NCBI GenBank assembly: GCA_049116335.1
Contig: JAGDYZ010000007.1
Coordinates: 153,474-217,473, forward strand
DNA length: 64,000 nt
Source: CANMIH01 sp049116335
Lineage (GTDB): Bacteria; Pseudomonadota; Alphaproteobacteria; Rhodobacterales; Rhodobacteraceae
Direction: 5' to 3'
Shown: positions 61,807 through 64,000 of the stretch, piece by piece
How positions within the stretch are numbered: position 1 is the first letter of the stretch
Layout: the number at the start of each line of letters is the position of its first letter
Notes under the pieces: generated by a model
What the model was told of the DNA's origin: nothing
The model's database searches: none
The model's input: only the letters and a program-made list of their open reading frames with translations
Made by a program: the position numbers and the translations under genes

Positions 61807-62082
61807 GACAAACTGGAGATCGCAGTTGCGACACTCAAACTTCTTGGTGCCGATGAACTATGCCACTTTGCAAAAGGTACTTTCTACACGGAGCCGACAT
61901 TTGAAGGCGGGGCCGATATTAGGTGTTGGCTCCATATCCTGCAGGCGGGACAGGAACTACTCATTTTTTCGGGCCATGGAGACGCGCAGGGATTACAGTG
62001 CGACGGCCAAAACCCGTTGCGTGCACGCGACGCTGGGTTTTACTTTGATGTGTATAGCCGTTTTTTGGAGTTGGGGTATTGA
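61807..62082 (+). pseudogene. 91-codon open frame without a normal start, overlapping the VOC gene
   Basis: From the stop at 61804-61806 to a TGA at 62080-62082 the frame is open for 91 codons and has protein-like content: DKLEIAVATLKLLGADELCH, FAKGTFYTEPTFEGGADIRC, WLHILQAGQELLIFSGHGDA, and DAGFYFDVYSRFLELGY. There is no ATG, GTG or TTG near its beginning. Its stop overlaps the TTG start of the VOC gene as TTGA, the arrangement of coupled genes. It is therefore most likely the 3' remnant of a gene whose 5' end was lost. Family not recognised. Confidence 0.5.
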
Positions 62083-62468
62083 TAGATCTAGCGTTCCACC
62101 ATGTTGCGATTATTGTCAGCGACTATGACGTGTCGAAGACGTTTTATACCCAGACGCTAGGCTTGCCTGTTGTGCGTGAGAGTTACAGAGAGGCCCGGAA
62201 ATCGTGGAAACTTGACCTGAAATTGGGAGAAGCTGGGCAGCTTGAGATTTTCAGTTTCCCAGAGCCCCCCGTCAGACCTACACGACCGGAAGCCTGTGGC
62301 CTTAGGCATCTCGCGCTTCGAATAGATGACTTGGACACGTGCCTGCGTGAGCTAACCTCGAAAGGTGTCGTGGCTGAACCTGTTCGAATCGATGAATATA
62401 CAGGTGCGAGATTTACCTTCTTTGCCGATCCTGATGGGCTGCCGATCGAACTTTACGAAGTGAGATAG
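62079..62468 (+). CDS. VOC-family (glyoxalase/bleomycin-resistance fold) protein
   Basis: A 129-residue protein of the vicinal oxygen chelate superfamily, closest in pattern to the YaeR/SMU1112c type: FHHVAIIVSDYDVSKTFYTQ with the first metal His, LGLPVVRESYR, KLDLKLGEAGQLEIFSFPEP, GLRHLALRIDDLDTCLRELT with the second His, and FTFFADPDGLPIELYEVR with the C-terminal Glu. The start is TTG at 62079, with GGAG at 62067-62070 8 bp upstream and a TTGA overlap with the preceding ORF. Substrate unknown. Confidence 0.85.
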   Translation: MIDLAFHHVAIIVSDYDVSKTFYTQTLGLPVVRESYREARKSWKLDLKLGEAGQLEIFSFPEPPVRPTRPEACGLRHLALRIDDLDTCLRELTSKGVVAEPVRIDEYTGARFTFFADPDGLPIELYEVR

Positions 62469-62526
62469 TTTTAAATAGAACAATTACAGTAGGTTGAGGT
62501 GGTTGAGAGTTTTATCTTGATGAAAT

Positions 62527-62561
62527 TGGAACGTTCCACTATCAATCACTGGAACGTTCCA
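62527..62561. promoter_or_regulatory. Twin 12-bp palindromes TGGAACGTTCCA
   Basis: Two identical perfect palindromes, at 62527-62538 and 62550-62561, are 23 bp apart centre to centre, about two helical turns. They lie 28 bp upstream of the CoA-transferase start. The central AACGTT resembles LacI-family operators, and IclR-type sites also carry TGGAA/TTCCA arms. The matching regulator is not in the window. Confidence 0.8.
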
Positions 62562-62588
62562 TGTGTTGGAAGATGAAGGGCCCTGGAA

Positions 62589-64000
62589 GTGCATATACGT
62601 AAAATTGTTTCCGCCACTGAGGCTGCAAGTCGTATTGAAGACGGCGCCGTTGTATCGGTCTCATCTTCATCGACATTGGGGTGCCCGGACGCCGTTCTGA
62701 AGGCGATTGGAGACCGGTTTGCGCAAGAGGGGCATCCTCAAGGTATCACATCGTTGCATCCGATCGCTGCGGGAGATGTGTATGGCGTCAAGGGGATGGA
62801 TCATCTTGCGCAAGATGGATTGCTGACCCGCGTCTTGGCGGGGTCTTATCCATCTGGCCCCTCAAGCGTTGAAATGCCCGACATCTGGAAGATGATCGTT
62901 GAGAACCGCGTGGCCGCCTACAATGTGCCCTCGGGCATTATGTTTGATATGCACCGCGAAGCTGCTGCGCACCGACCTGGTGTGTTAACCAAGGTGGGTT
63001 TGGACACCTTCGTTGATCCCATCCGGCAAGGCTGTGCGATGAATGAACTGGCTGCGGCTGCGCCCATCGTTTCTCGAACCGAATTTGGCGGTGAAACCTG
63101 GCTGCATTTTCCGAATGTCGTGCCGAATGTCGCAATCCTCCGGGCGACTACGGCGGATGAACGCGGCAATCTGACTTATGAGCACGAGGGTGCATATCTG
63201 GGCGGCCTCGAACATGCGATCTGCGTGCGCAACAATGGGGGGGTGGTGATCGCACAGGTAAAGCGCGTCACGGCTGCAGGCAGTTTGCGCCCGCACGATG
63301 TGCGCGTTCCCGGGCATCTGATTGATTGTGTGGTTGTTGATCCAGAGCAAAAGCAGACCACCGAAACCCCCTATGACCCGGCAATTTCAGGCGAAATTAT
63401 GCGCCCTTGGGACAGTTTTGGGACCGCAGAATATGGAGTTGAAAAGGTGATTGCCCGCCGGGCTGCCCAAGAACTGCGCCGCGGTATGACTGCCAATCTG
63501 GGATTTGGCATCAGCGCCATGATCCCGCGTGTTCTTTTGGAAGAGGGGCACCATGATGCTGTCACTTGGGCGATTGAGCAGGGCGCCGTTGGCGGGGTGC
63601 CTCTAACAGGATTTGCCTTTGGCTGTGCCTCGAATGCGGATGCCTATGTCCCCTCACCACAGCAGTTCATTTATTTTCAGGGTGCCGGGTTCGACATGTC
63701 GTTTCTCTCATTCCTCGAAGTGGACACCCAAGGGAACGTCAATGTCTCAAAACTTGGCAAAAAGCCTTATCTGACAGCGGGTTGTGGCGGGTTTGTGGAC
63801 ATCACATCGCGCGCCAAAAACATCGTGTTTTCCGGGTGGTTTGAGGCCGGGGCTAAGATCAATCTGACTGAAGATGGGATCGATATCGCTGCGCCGGGAA
63901 AATTCACCAAAATGGTTGATGAGGTGGAGCATGTCACATTCTCTGGCCGTCGCGCCATCGAACAGGGGCAGAACGTAATTGTCACGTCCCGTAAGCTGGT
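62589..64000 (+). CDS. Acetate/propionate CoA-transferase, YdiF type (cut by window edge)
   Basis: At least 470 residues of a class I CoA-transferase with fused alpha and beta halves, open at the right edge. Visible features are IEDGAVVSVSSSSTLGCPDA and GITSLHPIAAGDVYGVKGMD in the first half, then the beta half MTANLGFGISAMIPRVLLEE and the catalytic Glu in VTWAIEQGAVGGVPLTG, followed by GCGGFVDITSRAKNIVFSG. The start is GTG at 62589, 8 bp after GAAGGG. It moves CoA between short-chain acyl-CoAs and acetate or related acids. Twin operators lie just upstream. Confidence 0.88.
   Translation, partial: MHIRKIVSATEAASRIEDGAVVSVSSSSTLGCPDAVLKAIGDRFAQEGHPQGITSLHPIAAGDVYGVKGMDHLAQDGLLTRVLAGSYPSGPSSVEMPDIWKMIVENRVAAYNVPSGIMFDMHREAAAHRPGVLTKVGLDTFVDPIRQGCAMNELAAAAPIVSRTEFGGETWLHFPNVVPNVAILRATTADERGNLTYEHEGAYLGGLEHAICVRNNGGVVIAQVKRVTAAGSLRPHDVRVPGHLIDCVVVDPEQKQTTETPYDPAISGEIMRPWDSFGTAEYGVEKVIARRAAQELRRGMTANLGFGISAMIPRVLLEEGHHDAVTWAIEQGAVGGVPLTGFAFGCASNADAYVPSPQQFIYFQGAGFDMSFLSFLEVDTQGNVNVSKLGKKPYLTAGCGGFVDITSRAKNIVFSGWFEAGAKINLTEDGIDIAAPGKFTKMVDEVEHVTFSGRRAIEQGQNVIVTSRKL

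Noticed and set aside
61751..62128. 125-codon plus-strand frame overlapping the start of the VOC gene
   Set aside because: Poor protein-like content; another frame (61807-62082) in the same DNA has better composition and a coupled stop.

Overview
The window looks like chromosomal DNA of a marine alphaproteobacterium of the Roseobacter/Rhodobacteraceae group. The evidence is the taurine-type sulfonate cluster xsc-TauE/SafE-pta-soeABC, a DUF1523 protein, bioMNY, a creatinase, an RTX/DUF6923 protein, GTG and TTG starts, and a GC-rich hairpin repeat of the kind common between genes in this family. Gene order is dense, with many 1-4 nt start/stop overlaps, so most function is organised in operons. 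No insertion sequence, prophage, CRISPR array or rRNA is visible; there is one tRNA, tRNA-Gln(UUG).

Layout. 1-363: edge fragment of a membrane protein. 643-10010: C2-sulfonate and sulfite module. Xsc cleaves sulfoacetaldehyde to acetyl phosphate plus sulfite, Pta makes acetyl-CoA, and sulfite is exported (TauE/SafE) or oxidised (SoeABC); a two-domain SnoaL/NTF2-like protein of unknown role follows directly. 10038-12334: two small membrane proteins, then a TetR regulator divergent from a flavodoxin-fold quinone reductase, with three operator palindromes between them. 12468-17873: di-haem c-type oxidoreductase, creatinase, succinate-semialdehyde dehydrogenase, a small cupin and a lipoprotein. 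18057-20015: parE.

20048-35441: a large amino-sugar region of two divergent operons. Minus strand: a chimeric RpiR-HTH/DeoR-sensor regulator, an AgaS-type SIS isomerase, a ROK kinase, an orphan GatZ/KbaZ, nagA, a GH20 hexosaminidase and an M81 peptidase. Plus strand: a CutC-family protein, a Gfo/Idh/MocA oxidoreductase, a complete MalFGK/SBP-type sugar importer and nagB. Together they would import hexosamine oligomers, cleave them, phosphorylate, deacetylate and deaminate them, with a possible galactosamine/tagatose branch.

35531-41738: WGR protein, GlxA/AraC-type regulator, MOSC-like protein, then a thiolase-like protein lacking conserved catalytic residues and a short AMP-ligase, divergent from the biotin ECF transporter bioMNY. 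41813-43768: hybrid PAS histidine kinase. 43905-45002: remains of a dead aldehyde dehydrogenase and a dead alpha/beta hydrolase beside a GntR/FCD regulator. 45771-49352: DUF1330 protein, LysR regulator, class III CoA-transferase and acyl-CoA dehydrogenase. 49479-51910: ECF sigma factor translationally coupled to a membrane-anchored von Willebrand A protein. 51927-55929: XRE regulator and two exported beta-propeller-type proteins. 56115-57997: hydroxyproline-type pair (DapA-family lyase and proline-racemase-family epimerase).

58163-64000: tRNA-Gln followed by a more accessory-looking stretch. It holds an RTX protein split by one in-frame amber codon, small unrecognised ORFs, a VOC protein with a TTG start, and a YdiF-type CoA-transferase running off the right edge behind twin 12-bp palindromes. 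The most unusual items are the RpiR/DeoR chimera, the ECF-TM-vWA pair, the degenerate thiolase/short ligase beside bioMNY, and the amber-split RTX gene.
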